DNA of 64,000 nt from contig NZ_HE997181.1 of assembly GCF_000312425.1 (NCBI RefSeq), positions 4,468,045-4,532,044 on the forward strand, in the 5' to 3' direction. This DNA comes from Reyranella massiliensis 521. GTDB lineage: Bacteria; Pseudomonadota; Alphaproteobacteria; Reyranellales; Reyranellaceae. Below the pieces are notes generated by a model that saw nothing but the letters and a program-made list of their open reading frames with translations, had not been told where the DNA came from and did no database searches. Position numbers and translations under genes: made by a program. How positions within the stretch are numbered: the first letter of the stretch is position 1; the number at the start of each line of letters is the position of its first letter. This document shows positions 10,345 through 19,318 of the stretch, one piece after another.

Positions 10345-10890
10345 CTACTGGGCCGCCTGCACTTCCACAACTTCTGGCACGTAGTGCTTCAGAAGATTCT
10401 CGATCCCCATCTTCAGCGTGGCCGTCGAGCTCGGGCAGCCCGAGCAGGAACCCTGCATGTGCAGGTAGACAATGCCATCGCGGAAGTCGTGAAAGACGAT
10501 ATCGCCGCCATCCTGAGCCACGGCGGGCCGGACGCGGGTATCGAGCAGCTCCTTGATCTGGGCGACGACTTCGTCGTCGTCAGCGGAGATGGACTCTGCC
10601 CGTTCTTCGGCGATCACCGGATCGCCCGAAGTGTAATGCTCCATGATGCCGCCGAGGATCGACGGCTTGAGAATCTGCCAGTCCTGGTCGGCCGTCTTGG
10701 TGACGGTCACGAAATCGGAACCGAAAAATACGCGCTCGACGCCTTCCACCGCGAACAACCGCTTGGCGAGCGGCGACGGCGCAGCAGCGTCGGCATTGGC
10801 AAAGTCTGCCGTACCCTTCTCCATGACCACCCGGCCCGGGAGAAACTTCAGGGTCGACGGGTTTGGCGTCTGCTCGGTCTGGATGAACAA
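10345..10890 (-). CDS. nfuA: NfuA-type Fe-S cluster carrier (NifU C-terminal family)
   Basis: A 181-residue Fe-S scaffold/carrier. The N-terminal Nfu_N domain begins FIQTEQTPNPSTLKF and the C-terminal NifU domain carries CSGC (C149, C152), which binds a 4Fe-4S cluster across a dimer. The start is a TTG at 890: it yields exactly the expected family N-terminus and has a strong GGAGG at 10896-10900. No ATG or GTG lies nearby, and longer readings pass through non-family sequence. It is transcribed from an AT-rich region upstream. Confidence 0.93.
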   Translation of the reverse strand: MFIQTEQTPNPSTLKFLPGRVVMEKGTADFANADAAAPSPLAKRLFAVEGVERVFFGSDFVTVTKTADQDWQILKPSILGGIMEHYTSGDPVIAEERAESISADDDEVVAQIKELLDTRVRPAVAQDGGDIVFHDFRDGIVYLHMQGSCSGCPSSTATLKMGIENLLKHYVPEVVEVQAAQ

Positions 10891-11023
10891 ACCTACCTCC
10901 GTATCGAGCGCTCGCGGGGATCCGCTTCGCGTCGCTCTGGCTGGGAGCAGGACGTCTCCGCTCCCCATTCGATGTCGTTGGACGTAGGAACCGCCAACAA
11001 GTCGATCAAGACGATTCTTCGAA

Positions 11024-11077
11024 ACAATTGTATAAATATTATGGAATATACACTTATTATTAATATTTAACAATTAC
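11024..11077. repeat. AT-rich imperfect inverted repeat upstream of nfuA
   Basis: Arms AATTGTATAAATATTA (11026-11041) and TAATATTTAACAATT (11061-11075) are inverted copies with one bulged base, separated by 19 bases. Base composition is nearly all A/T, in sharp contrast to the surrounding high-GC sequence. The repeat surrounds a likely nfuA promoter and could be a regulator site. It does not match the RirA (TGA-N6-TCA), Irr ICE or Fur patterns I know. The rest of the gene-free stretch 10891-11191 shows no other feature. Confidence 0.6.
11045..11073 (-). promoter_or_regulatory. Putative sigma-70 promoter of nfuA
   Basis: On the minus strand TTGTTA (11073-11068) and TATATT (11050-11045) are separated by 17 bases, close to the -35/-10 consensus. 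A start near 11038 would give a leader of about 150 bases before the TTG start codon of nfuA. The -35 overlaps one arm of the inverted repeat, so a protein bound there could repress. Confidence 0.45.
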
Positions 11078-11191
11078 TTAGACGTTTTAAATCTGGATGC
11101 AACCATAAGCCGCCAAACGAATACAAAAGCGAGCGAGGCGCAGATCGCCGCAGATTTCGCAGCCAAACATGACGCATGAGTCATGAATGCA

Positions 11192-11674
11192 TCAAGAAAT
11201 GGCGTCGATCTCCGCTTCGGTGAGCGCACCGGGAACGATGGTGAGCGGGATGCGGAGCTGCCCGCCGAGCTTGCCGGTGAACGCGGTGACGAGCGGTCCC
11301 GGACCTTCGACGCCGGAAGCGCTGCCCAGCACCAGGACGGAGATCGACTTGTCCTCGGCCAAAAGTTTAGCGAGCTCGTCGCGGCTCTTGCCTTCGCGGA
11401 TGTAGATCGACGGCGGCTGCCCGGTGAGCGAGACGGCGATATCGGCATGCTTCGCCACCACGAGTTCGGCCTGCTGACGCGCTTCCTCGCGCATCAGTTC
11501 GACCACGGCTCCCCACTGTTGGGCCTCCGGCGGATCCATGACGTAAAGCATGGCGACGCGGCCACCCGTGCGCTTGGCGCGACGGCAGGCGTAGCGCAGC
11601 GCATTGCGCATTTCCGGGCTTTCGTCGACGACGACGAGGAAGACGCGCTCGTCGGTCCTGGCCTGCACGCTCAT
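11192..11674 (-). CDS. Universal stress protein (UspA family)
   Basis: A 160-residue single Usp domain: N-terminal strand VFLVVVDESPEM, a middle VAMLYVMDPP strand, and a C-terminal SVLVLGSASGVEGPGPLVT loop in the position of the ATP-binding G-x2-G-x9-G(S/T). The last motif is only partly conserved (GSAS...GPGP), so ATP binding is uncertain. In alphaproteobacteria such a gene commonly sits near nfuA/tsaB. Targets are unknown. Confidence 0.88.
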   Translation of the reverse strand: MSVQARTDERVFLVVVDESPEMRNALRYACRRAKRTGGRVAMLYVMDPPEAQQWGAVVELMREEARQQAELVVAKHADIAVSLTGQPPSIYIREGKSRDELAKLLAEDKSISVLVLGSASGVEGPGPLVTAFTGKLGGQLRIPLTIVPGALTEAEIDAIS

Positions 11675-11707
11675 GATCCGCTTCCCCCTAGTTAAGACGT
11701 CGTACGA

Positions 11708-12553
11708 TCAGAGGCGCCGCACGATGGCCCCGCCGATCCATCCGGCGAGCAGCGCCATCAGAATCGCGCCGAGACCGTAGAGCGGCCCCTCGTGGGCCGA
11801 CCAGCCGGCAAGCTGGGCGCTGAAGCCGACCTTGCCCACCGGCAAGGGTCGCGACACGGCGGCCACGATCTTGCCCTCGCGCAGCAGATACGCCTTTACC
11901 TCGTAAATGCCCTCCGGCAGCCGCGATGGAAACGGCAGGTCGACACGAAACAGCCGTCCGGCCTGCACTGTCACCTGACCAATCGCCGCGGGATAGAGCC
12001 CCTCCTGCCGCTTCACCTCGACCAGGCCGGACCGGAACTTCGCCAGTTCGGCAGCGTCGCGCGGAGTCGCCGGCTTGATGGTCGAGAGCCGATCTTCCAG
12101 CGACAGGATCTCGCCGCCGGCCCCACGTGCCAGAAGGCGCTGCAGCGGCTGGCTGGCAGCGATGGCGTAATAGGCCGGAACGTCATCGAAAGACTGCCGG
12201 CCGGTGTTCAGCCACAGACCCAGCACGCGCTGCTTGCGCATCACCGTCTCGCGCGCCGCCGGCCCCTGCACAACCACCACGATCTCACCCGGCGGATCGA
12301 ACATGCCGAACATCAGGATGCTCTCGCCCTGGAAGGCCGACGTGATCGACACGCGGGCGAGCGAAAGATCGACGATCAGCTCCGGCGTCGTGGGCTCGGT
12401 CGGCACAGATGGCGGCGCACTGCCGTCCGGCGGTCCGCCCATCGGCGGCAGAGCGGCCGGCGGCGACTCGACGCGCTGAGCAAATACCGGCGCCGCAAGA
12501 GCTGCCGGCAGGGCTATCAGCAAAGCCCAAAGGGCGAGCCGTCGGCCGGTCAC
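11708..12553 (-). CDS. TIGR02186 family exported membrane protein
   Basis: A 281-residue protein with a signal peptide (MTGRRLALWALLIALPAALA, cleavage near residue 25), a Pro-rich linker, a large extracytoplasmic part, and one C-terminal membrane helix (about 257-278) ending in RRL. It matches the alphaproteobacterial transmembrane family TIGR02186 (Alph_Pro_TM), whose function is not established. The GTG start at 12553 overlaps the stop of the TauE-like permease as GTGA. This pairing is typical and suggests an accessory role for the exporter. Confidence 0.85.
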   Translation of the reverse strand: MTGRRLALWALLIALPAALAAPVFAQRVESPPAALPPMGGPPDGSAPPSVPTEPTTPELIVDLSLARVSITSAFQGESILMFGMFDPPGEIVVVVQGPAARETVMRKQRVLGLWLNTGRQSFDDVPAYYAIAASQPLQRLLARGAGGEILSLEDRLSTIKPATPRDAAELAKFRSGLVEVKRQEGLYPAAIGQVTVQAGRLFRVDLPFPSRLPEGIYEVKAYLLREGKIVAAVSRPLPVGKVGFSAQLAGWSAHEGPLYGLGAILMALLAGWIGGAIVRRL

Positions 12554-13476
12554 GGCAACACCTCGCGCGCGCTGAGCGAATAGATCGAGCTCGGCGTCTG
12601 CAGAAGCTCGGTCAGCAGTTCGGCAGCCACCGCCAGGATCAGGACCGCCATGAGCCCGCGCAGCGCCACGCCCGGCAGCTTGGCCGCGAGCCGCGAGCCG
12701 ACCGGCGCGCCGACAACGCCGCCCAGGATCAGCAGCAGCGCCAGCACCACGTCGACGGTGCCGTTGGTCGCCGCCTGCAGGAAGGTGACGTTGGCTGCCA
12801 CGAACAGGATCTGGAAGTTGGATGTGCCGATCACGACCGAGGTCGGCATGCCGAGCAGGTAGATCATGGCCGGGACCAGCACGAAGCCGCCACCCACGCC
12901 CAGAATCGCCGACAGGATGCCGATCAAGAAGCCCAGACCGAGAGGCAGCAGCGCGCTGATGTAGAGCTTCGACTTGTAGAAGCGCAGCTTCAGCGGCAAG
13001 CGATGCACGAGATAGTGGGTGTGCAGCTTGCCGCGCGGCGCCTCGGGATTGCGCCGACGCCTGAGATAGGTCCGCAGGCTCTCGGCGAGCATCAGGAGAC
13101 CGATCGACGACAGCATCACGACGTAGAGAACCGCGATGACGAAATCGATCTGGCCGATCCGCTTCAAGTAAGTGAACAGCGATACGCCGGCCGATGAACC
13201 GATCATACCCCCCAGCAACAGCACCAGCCCCATGCGCAGGTCGACGTTGCCGCGCCGCCACTGCACCTGCAGCGAGGAAACCGAGTTGGCGATCACCTGG
13301 TTGGCCTGGCTGGCGACGGCAACCGCCGGCGGGATTCCGACGAAGATCAGCAGCGGCGTCGCAAGAAATCCGCCGCCGACGCCGAACATGCCGGCCAGCA
13401 GCCCAGCCGCAGCCCCCAGGCCGAGCAGGATGAACACGTTCATCGACTGCTCGGCAATGGGCAGATAGATCTCCAC
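12550..13476 (-). CDS. Sulfite exporter TauE/SafE family permease
   Basis: A 308-residue integral membrane protein with about eight helices. It has the two family repeats: LLAGMFGVGGGFLATPLL near the N-terminus and ILSAILGVGGGFVLVPAMI in the second half. A cytoplasmic Arg-rich loop (about 137-160) separates the halves. TauE/SafE proteins export sulfite, sulfoacetate or other organosulfur anions; the ligand is not determined here. It is coupled to the TIGR02186 gene. Confidence 0.92.
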   Translation of the reverse strand: MEIYLPIAEQSMNVFILLGLGAAAGLLAGMFGVGGGFLATPLLIFVGIPPAVAVASQANQVIANSVSSLQVQWRRGNVDLRMGLVLLLGGMIGSSAGVSLFTYLKRIGQIDFVIAVLYVVMLSSIGLLMLAESLRTYLRRRRNPEAPRGKLHTHYLVHRLPLKLRFYKSKLYISALLPLGLGFLIGILSAILGVGGGFVLVPAMIYLLGMPTSVVIGTSNFQILFVAANVTFLQAATNGTVDVVLALLLILGGVVGAPVGSRLAAKLPGVALRGLMAVLILAVAAELLTELLQTPSSIYSLSAREVLP

Positions 13477-13484
13477 TCTGGCGC

Positions 13485-14525
13485 CTACTTCAGAAGGATG
13501 TTGCTGATTTCACGCAATTGCGTGCGTGCCCGCAGCAGATAGAAGCCCTGCGCGAGGAGATGGTTGGGGATCAGGAGCGCGTCGGGGTAGCCGTTCCAGA
13601 CGACCCAAGGGTCGAGCTGAGCCGCCACCCGGAAGGTTTCCACCGTGCCGTTCCACGCGTTGGTGAGCTCACGGTCGCGAATGACGTTCTGGAAGTCGAC
13701 GCCAAGATCGCGCAGCAGCAGATAGTAGGCGTAGATGCGGCCCTTGTTGAAATAGAAGATGTCGTCGCAGTTCGCATCGAACAGATCGCCGGCCCTTTCG
13801 ATGACGTGCTGGTCGATCGTCGCAGAGTCCGAGCCTATGTCGTTGGCGATCCTGTCGAGGAGGGCCTGGAGATTGTCGGCACGGCGCTCGAAGATGGCCT
13901 GCCCCGACCCGAGGCGCTTGTTGTAGGCCATGAGCTTGTCGCGGCCGGCACGATACTTCTGCGCCGACGTCGTCGACGGTAGCAGCGAGACGCTGGGCTG
14001 CCACAGCCAGATATTGGGCTGTTCGTTCAGGAAGCCACGCGCCTGCTCGAGGTCGCGATCGGTCTGGCTGGAGCCACGCGTACGGCCGAGCTGGTCCATC
14101 AGCTCGGTGCTGAAGCGGCCCAGTGCCGACATGATGCCACGTTGGAAGTTCGGCATGTTGTCGAGCAGGCCGGCCGGCGTGAAGAACGGCATCATCGGCG
14201 TCCACGTGTGAACATCGACCTCGCGCGTCACGAGATCCGCCGCGGTCGCCACGGCGCGGCTTTCGCCAGGCGCAACCCCGCGCGCCGCAAACTGCGGATC
14301 GTCGTCGATATCCTCAGTCACGATAGCGCCGATCGGATAGTAGAGCAGGACCAGGACGACCAGAACGCGCCAGGTCCAGCCCCATATCGATCTGCGGCCT
14401 GCAGGTGCCGCCGCCGCCGAAGTCGCAGACCGTCCCGGACGCCATGACTTCACGCGTTCCCAGGTCCGCTGCCGCCAGGAAGGCGCTGCCGGTTGCGGTG
14501 CGCCGTAGTCCGGTTCGAATGTCAT
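13485..14525 (-). CDS. DUF2333 family protein
   Basis: A 346-residue protein with one N-terminal transmembrane helix (WTWRVLVVLVLLYYPIGAIV) and a large periplasmic helical domain typical of DUF2333. Conserved stretches are HTWTPMMPFFTPAGLLDNMPNFQ (near residue 115) and IFYFNKGRIYAYYLLLRDLG. Function is unknown. The ATG at 14525 has AAGGTGG upstream, better than the two earlier in-frame starts. It lies 8 bases beyond the TauE gene start, so the three minus-strand genes DUF2333-tauE-TIGR02186 probably form an operon. Confidence 0.85.
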   Translation of the reverse strand: MTFEPDYGAPQPAAPSWRQRTWERVKSWRPGRSATSAAAAPAGRRSIWGWTWRVLVVLVLLYYPIGAIVTEDIDDDPQFAARGVAPGESRAVATAADLVTREVDVHTWTPMMPFFTPAGLLDNMPNFQRGIMSALGRFSTELMDQLGRTRGSSQTDRDLEQARGFLNEQPNIWLWQPSVSLLPSTTSAQKYRAGRDKLMAYNKRLGSGQAIFERRADNLQALLDRIANDIGSDSATIDQHVIERAGDLFDANCDDIFYFNKGRIYAYYLLLRDLGVDFQNVIRDRELTNAWNGTVETFRVAAQLDPWVVWNGYPDALLIPNHLLAQGFYLLRARTQLREISNILLK

Positions 14526-14621
14526 GGCCCACCTTACCATTCGACTCGTGACGAAACAGGGGCGCTGCCTGCTAGAGTGCATGTTTGTCTGCTGATGGAA
14601 GTTTGCAGGGAGTTTTGCGAC

Positions 14622-15575
14622 ATGGCGCTCGATCCGGAATCACAGCGGCTGATCGATCTGATGGTGGCGGCGAACCGTCCGGCGTGGAACACGCTGAGCC
14701 CGCAGGACGCACGCGCGCAATATCTCGCCCTGCGCCCCGCCGCGCAGGGACCGCGTCCGGCCGAGGTGAAAGTGGTCGACAGCACCATTCCTGGACCCGC
14801 GGGCGAGCTGCCCGTGCGCATCTATCGGCCGACTTCGGCGCCCGCCGACGCCAAGCTGCCGGCCCTGGTCTACGCCCACGGAGGCGGCTGGGTGTTCGGC
14901 AACCTCGACAGCCACGACGTGCTTTGCGCCCAGCTCGCGATCGAAGCCGGCATTGTGGTCTTCCATATCGACTATCGCCTGGCGCCCGAAGCGCGTTTCC
15001 CCGGCGCGTTCGAGGACGTCGTGGCTGGACTGAAGTGGGTGGGAGCCAATGGCGAGTCGGTCGGCATCGACACCTCGCGCCTCGCGATCGGCGGTGATAG
15101 CGCCGGTGGCAACCTCGCTGCCGCAGTGTCGATCTGGGCACGCGACAATGGCAGACCGAAGCTGCGCCTGCAGCTCCTCGCCTATCCCGTGACCGACGCG
15201 GTCGCCCGCTCCGAATCCTACCGCCGATACGAGGACGGCTACGGCCTCAATGCCGTGACCATGGAATGGTTCTTCGACCACTACACCCCCGACAAGGCGA
15301 CCCGCAGCGACTGGCGCGTTTCGCCGATCCGAGCCGCCTCGCTCGCCGGGCTGCCGCCGGCGCTGGTGGTCACGGCGGGCTACGACCCGCTGCGCGACGA
15401 AGGCCGGGCCTATGCGTTCCGCCTGCATCAGGAAGGCACGCAGGCCGACCTCGTGGAGTTCGGCGGCATGCTGCACGGCTTCCTGAGCTCACCCATGCTG
15501 CTGCACGGCGCACGTCGCGGAACGACGCTCTGTGCGGCGGCGTTGCGCGAAGCCCTGGTGCTGCGCGACCAGTGA
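14622..15575 (+). CDS. Alpha/beta hydrolase, hormone-sensitive lipase (family IV esterase)
   Basis: A 317-residue cytosolic esterase. The oxyanion-hole motif HGGGW is at 86-90 and the nucleophile S160 is in GDSAGG. The acid lies in GYDPLRDEG and the histidine in GMLHGF. Physiological substrate is unknown; family members act on short-chain acyl esters. GCAGGGAG just upstream supports the ATG at 14622. An MFS exporter follows 10 bases downstream and is probably cotranscribed. Confidence 0.92.
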   Translation: MALDPESQRLIDLMVAANRPAWNTLSPQDARAQYLALRPAAQGPRPAEVKVVDSTIPGPAGELPVRIYRPTSAPADAKLPALVYAHGGGWVFGNLDSHDVLCAQLAIEAGIVVFHIDYRLAPEARFPGAFEDVVAGLKWVGANGESVGIDTSRLAIGGDSAGGNLAAAVSIWARDNGRPKLRLQLLAYPVTDAVARSESYRRYEDGYGLNAVTMEWFFDHYTPDKATRSDWRVSPIRAASLAGLPPALVVTAGYDPLRDEGRAYAFRLHQEGTQADLVEFGGMLHGFLSSPMLLHGARRGTTLCAAALREALVLRDQ

Positions 15576-15585
15576 GGATCCCGGC

Positions 15586-16722
15586 GTGAGCGCAACCGCC
15601 GCGCCGAACCCTACACCTGGCGCCGCCCCTGTCGGCATGGCGCTGCCGGGGCTGGTGATCGCCATCGGCATGATCGGCGACACGCTGCTCTATGCCGTGT
15701 TGCCGCTCTACCACGACCAGTTCGGGCTGAGCCTGGCGATGGTCGGCGTGCTGCTGTCGCTCAATCGCTGGATTCGCCTGTTCGCCAACTCCACCGTCGC
15801 GCATCTCGGCGAACGCATCGGCCCGCACGCCTTGATGATCGCCGCCGCGGTCGGCTCAGCCGTCTCGACGGCGACCTACGGTCTGGTCGAGGACGCGACC
15901 GCCCAGATTTTCGCCCGCATCCTCTGGGGCATCTCCTATGCCTCGCTCAATCTCGCCACCCTGGCCTATGCGGTGAGCGACCGCGCCAACGCCGGCAAGC
16001 GGGTCGGTGCCAGCCGCGCCGCCATCGGCCTCGTGCAGGCAGCTTCGCTGGTCGGCGGCGCCTGGATCGTGCTGCAACTCGATGCCCGTTCGGTCTTCGT
16101 GATCTACGGTGGGCTGACTTTGATCTCGCTCGCGGCTGCGCTGATGCTGCCGCGCCTGCCGCCCGAACCCGTCGCCAAGCGGGGCTTCAGGCTGCCCGTC
16201 CCGCACCGGCTGGAAGTCTGGGGCTTCGTGATGGGTTTCTCAGGCGATGGTGTGTTCCTCCTCACCCTCGCCTTCCTGATGAAGGACTCGATCACATCGG
16301 TGGCGGCCATCATGGCGACGGCAATGCTGCTGGCACTGCGCTGGCTGGTCGAGGTCACGACGGGACCGATCGGCGGCTGGATCGGCGACCGCTTCGGAGC
16401 GCAGCGCATCTCGATCGCCAATGCCGCTCTTCTTGTCGGTGGCTTCGTGCTGATCGCCGCCGATCACGAACTGCTGGGCGCCCTGCTGATCGTCATGACG
16501 CGCGGCATGTTCAACACGCTGATCCCCGTGCTGGTGATCGAGCGCGGCCAGGGCAGTGTGCTCTCCAGTCAGGCGAGCTATTCGACCTGGCGCGACTTCG
16601 GCGCGGCCGTCGGCCCGCTCACGGCGCCCTGGCTGTTCCTCAACGTGCCGCAGACGCCGCTCTATGCGGCGCTCTCCCTGGCTCTCGGAACCGCCGCCTA
16701 CTTCTGCCTGGTCAGGCGTTAG
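15586..16722 (+). CDS. MFS transporter
   Basis: A 378-residue membrane protein with about 12 hydrophobic segments. It shows MFS features such as the cytoplasmic loop GGWIGDRFGAQR between two C-half helices. The GTG at 15586 is the only sensible start after the upstream esterase stop. Substrate unknown. The last codon overlaps the gloB stop on the other strand by four bases (TTAG at 16719-16722). Confidence 0.85.
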   Translation: MSATAAPNPTPGAAPVGMALPGLVIAIGMIGDTLLYAVLPLYHDQFGLSLAMVGVLLSLNRWIRLFANSTVAHLGERIGPHALMIAAAVGSAVSTATYGLVEDATAQIFARILWGISYASLNLATLAYAVSDRANAGKRVGASRAAIGLVQAASLVGGAWIVLQLDARSVFVIYGGLTLISLAAALMLPRLPPEPVAKRGFRLPVPHRLEVWGFVMGFSGDGVFLLTLAFLMKDSITSVAAIMATAMLLALRWLVEVTTGPIGGWIGDRFGAQRISIANAALLVGGFVLIAADHELLGALLIVMTRGMFNTLIPVLVIERGQGSVLSSQASYSTWRDFGAAVGPLTAPWLFLNVPQTPLYAALSLALGTAAYFCLVRR

Positions 16723-17495
16723 CGGAACGTATCCTTGCGCTGACGCACTTCGGCGAACACCGCGACCGGATCGCCGCCGGCCATGCCGACCGCCGCCTGC
16801 ACCGCCGGCACATCGGCCCGCAGGAACGGGTTTGTGGCCTTCTCCTCGCCGAGCAGCGACGGCACGGTGGCCTCACCCTTGGCCCGCGCCGCGTCAATGG
16901 CGGCGGACCGCTCGATCAGCTTCCTATTGTCGCGTTCGACCGTCACGGCGAAACGCGCATTCGACTGCGTATACTCGTGGGCGCAGTAGACGCGCATGTC
17001 GTCAGGCAGCGCACGCAGGCGGCTGAGCGACGTCCAGAACTGCTGGGGCGTGCCTTCGAACATGCGTCCGCAACCCAGCGCAAACAGCGTATCCCCGCAA
17101 AACAGGGCTTTCTGCTCCCGGAAGGCATAGGCGATGTGGCCGCTGGTATGGCCGGGCACGAAGAAGATCTCCGCCTCGGCCTCGCCGAAACGATAGCGGT
17201 CGCCGTCGTCGACCTCGACGTCGATGCCCGGAATGCGTGCGCGGTCCTGCCGCGGACCGACAATGGTGCAGCCCGTCGCCTTCTTGATCTCCAGGTTGCC
17301 GCCAACATGGTCGCCATGATGGTGCGTGTTCAGGATATGGGTGATCTTCCAGCGGCGCTTTTCGGCCTCGGCCAGGATCGGCCCGGCCACGGCAGGGTCG
17401 ACGACGCCGACCGCCCCGCTCTGCGGCTCGCGCATCAACCACACGTAATTGTCGCTCAGGACCGGGATACGGACGATGTCTAGGGTGGTGCTCAT
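16719..17495 (-). CDS. gloB: Hydroxyacylglutathione hydrolase (glyoxalase II)
   Basis: A 258-residue metallo-beta-lactamase-fold enzyme. The THHHGDH metal motif lies at 57-63; further ligands are the H of VPGHTSGH, the D of LFCGDTLFALGCGR and the H of YCAHEY. The C-terminal HAGH domain includes the NPFLR segment. It hydrolyses S-lactoylglutathione to lactate in methylglyoxal detoxification. It is divergent from a methyltransferase gene, a layout common in alphaproteobacteria. Confidence 0.96.
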   Translation of the reverse strand: MSTTLDIVRIPVLSDNYVWLMREPQSGAVGVVDPAVAGPILAEAEKRRWKITHILNTHHHGDHVGGNLEIKKATGCTIVGPRQDRARIPGIDVEVDDGDRYRFGEAEAEIFFVPGHTSGHIAYAFREQKALFCGDTLFALGCGRMFEGTPQQFWTSLSRLRALPDDMRVYCAHEYTQSNARFAVTVERDNRKLIERSAAIDAARAKGEATVPSLLGEEKATNPFLRADVPAVQAAVGMAGGDPVAVFAEVRQRKDTFR

Positions 17496-17579
17496 GGTGT
17501 GCAACGCTAGCAGAGCTGTGATGCGCCGGCCATCGCCGGGCCATGGCAGCAGGGGCGCGAATTCTGCTAAGATTGTCAC

Positions 17580-18356
17580 ATGTGGAACGACGTCCTCGAC
17601 CTTGAGGAATTCTACAGCAGCACCCTGGGCCAGATGACGGCCCGGCTGCTGCGCGCGCGGCTGCGTGACGTATGGCCAAACGTGCGCGGCGAGGCGGTCC
17701 TGGGACTGGGCTACGCCACGCCGCTGCTGCGTCCGTTCGTCGAAGAAGCCAGCCGCACCATGGCCTTCATGCCGGCCCAGCAGGGTGTCGCGCGCTGGCC
17801 GCGCGAGGGCCGCAACCACGCCACCCTGGTCGACGAACTCGACCTGCCTTTGCCCGACCGCTCCGTAGACCGCGTACTGCTGGTCCACGCCGTCGAATGC
17901 ACCGAGCAGCTCCGCCCGATGCTGCGCGAGATCTGGCGCGTCATGTCCGACGGCGGCCGCATGATCGTCGTGGCCCCGACGCGCGCCGGCTTCTGGTCTC
18001 AGGTCGACCGCTCGCCCTTCTATCAGGGCCACCCCTATTCGACAGGTCAGCTCGCCGCCCTCCTGCGCGCCAACATGTTCGCCCCGCTGCGCCAGGCGCG
18101 CGCGCTCTATATGCCGCCCACCAATTCGCGACTGCTCATGCGCATGGCGCCGGCCGTCGAGCGCTTCGGCCAGCGCTGGCTCGGCCGCTTTGCCGGGGTG
18201 AGCGTCATCGAATCCGGCAAGCAGCTCTATGCCGGTATTGCGGAGCGGGCACATTCGCCCGAGCTCGCCGTCGTCCGGCCGAAGCTGCGGATCGCCAGCT
18301 CGCGCGATACGCAAGCCGCGCGCAACTCCAAGGACGGCGAAGCCCCCGCCTCCTGA
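17580..18356 (+). CDS. Class I SAM-dependent methyltransferase
   Basis: A 258-residue protein with Methyltransf_11-like motifs: VLGLGYATPLL in place of the usual glycine-rich motif I, and LLVHAVECTEQLRPMLREIWRVMSDGGRMIVVAP for motifs II-III. Motif I is atypical (GLGYAT rather than DxGxGxG) but this is the norm for this alphaproteobacterial family next to gloB. Substrate unknown. A dehydrogenase gene follows after 29 bases. Confidence 0.85.
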   Translation: MWNDVLDLEEFYSSTLGQMTARLLRARLRDVWPNVRGEAVLGLGYATPLLRPFVEEASRTMAFMPAQQGVARWPREGRNHATLVDELDLPLPDRSVDRVLLVHAVECTEQLRPMLREIWRVMSDGGRMIVVAPTRAGFWSQVDRSPFYQGHPYSTGQLAALLRANMFAPLRQARALYMPPTNSRLLMRMAPAVERFGQRWLGRFAGVSVIESGKQLYAGIAERAHSPELAVVRPKLRIASSRDTQAARNSKDGEAPAS

Positions 18357-18385
18357 CCCCACCTCTTCATCTCCGGATCGACAGC

Positions 18386-19318
18386 ATGACTTTCTCTCCG
18401 CGCGTCATCGCGCTGCTCGGGTTTGGCGAGGCGGGTTCGGCTATTGCCCAGGGCCTTTGTGCCGAAGGCGGCTGGCGCGGTACGGCCAAGCCGGGCGACA
18501 ATGCCCCGCGCCGCCTGATCGCAATCGATACCGCTCTCGACAAGGATGCGCGCGGCACGACGCTGGGCAAGGCGGCCCATGCCCTCGATGTCGCAATCTC
18601 CGACAGCTACACCGAGGCGCTGAGCGAAGCCGACCTCGTGATCTGCGCCGTACAGGGCGAGCATGCGCTCGAAGCCGCCGCCGCTGCTGCCCCACTCCTC
18701 AAGAAGGGCGCGCACTTCCTCGATCTCTGCACCGTCACCGGCAAGATGTCCGACGAGGATCGCGCCGAGATCGAAAAGGGTGCAGGACACTACATCGACG
18801 TCGCCGTGATGGGCGGCTTCTTCAAACAGGGCATCAAGGCGCCGATGCTGGTCGCAGGCGAAGATGCCGAGCAGGCCGTCGCGTGGATGAACGCCAATGG
18901 CTTCGAGACGAAGCTGCTGGGCCTCAAGCCCGGTAGCGCCTCCTCGGTGAAGATGCTGCGCAGCACGCTGATCAAGGGGGTCGAGGCGCTGGGCGTCGAA
19001 GCGCTGGTGACGGCCAAGCGCCAGGGCATCTTGGAAGAAGTGCTGGGCTGCCTCTCCGATGCCGACCAGATGCCGTTCCGCGACTACATCGCCATGCTGG
19101 TGCAGACGCACATAGTGCATGCCCATCGCCGCTGGGAAGAGATGGGCCTCGTGGCGAAGACCCTGCGCGAGACCGGCGTCGATCCGCTGATGACCGAAGC
19201 CATCGAACGCAGCCACCGGCGCACGGTCGATGCCGGGATCGCACCCGCCAATGGCCAGGTGCCGAGCCTCGACGATGCGCTGACCATTCTTTCCGAGAAG
19301 GTGATCCGTGGCGTCTGA
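18386..19318 (+). CDS. NAD(P)-dependent dehydrogenase with DUF1932 C-terminal domain
   Basis: A 310-residue beta-hydroxyacid-dehydrogenase-like enzyme. An N-terminal Rossmann domain begins IALLGFGEAGSAIAQGL; the middle helix carries the catalytic-type KMLRSTLIKGVEAL lysine region; a DUF1932 all-helical domain follows from about residue 195. It resembles 3-hydroxyisobutyrate/6-phosphogluconate dehydrogenase relatives, but the substrate is unknown. The last 11 bases overlap the next gene (ybaK type). Confidence 0.86.
   Translation: MTFSPRVIALLGFGEAGSAIAQGLCAEGGWRGTAKPGDNAPRRLIAIDTALDKDARGTTLGKAAHALDVAISDSYTEALSEADLVICAVQGEHALEAAAAAAPLLKKGAHFLDLCTVTGKMSDEDRAEIEKGAGHYIDVAVMGGFFKQGIKAPMLVAGEDAEQAVAWMNANGFETKLLGLKPGSASSVKMLRSTLIKGVEALGVEALVTAKRQGILEEVLGCLSDADQMPFRDYIAMLVQTHIVHAHRRWEEMGLVAKTLRETGVDPLMTEAIERSHRRTVDAGIAPANGQVPSLDDALTILSEKVIRGV

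Noticed and set aside
16719-18362. A 547-codon minus-strand frame extending gloB upstream
   Set aside because: Glyoxalase II begins at the ATG at 17495. The extension is antisense to the methyltransferase gene and has no family match.
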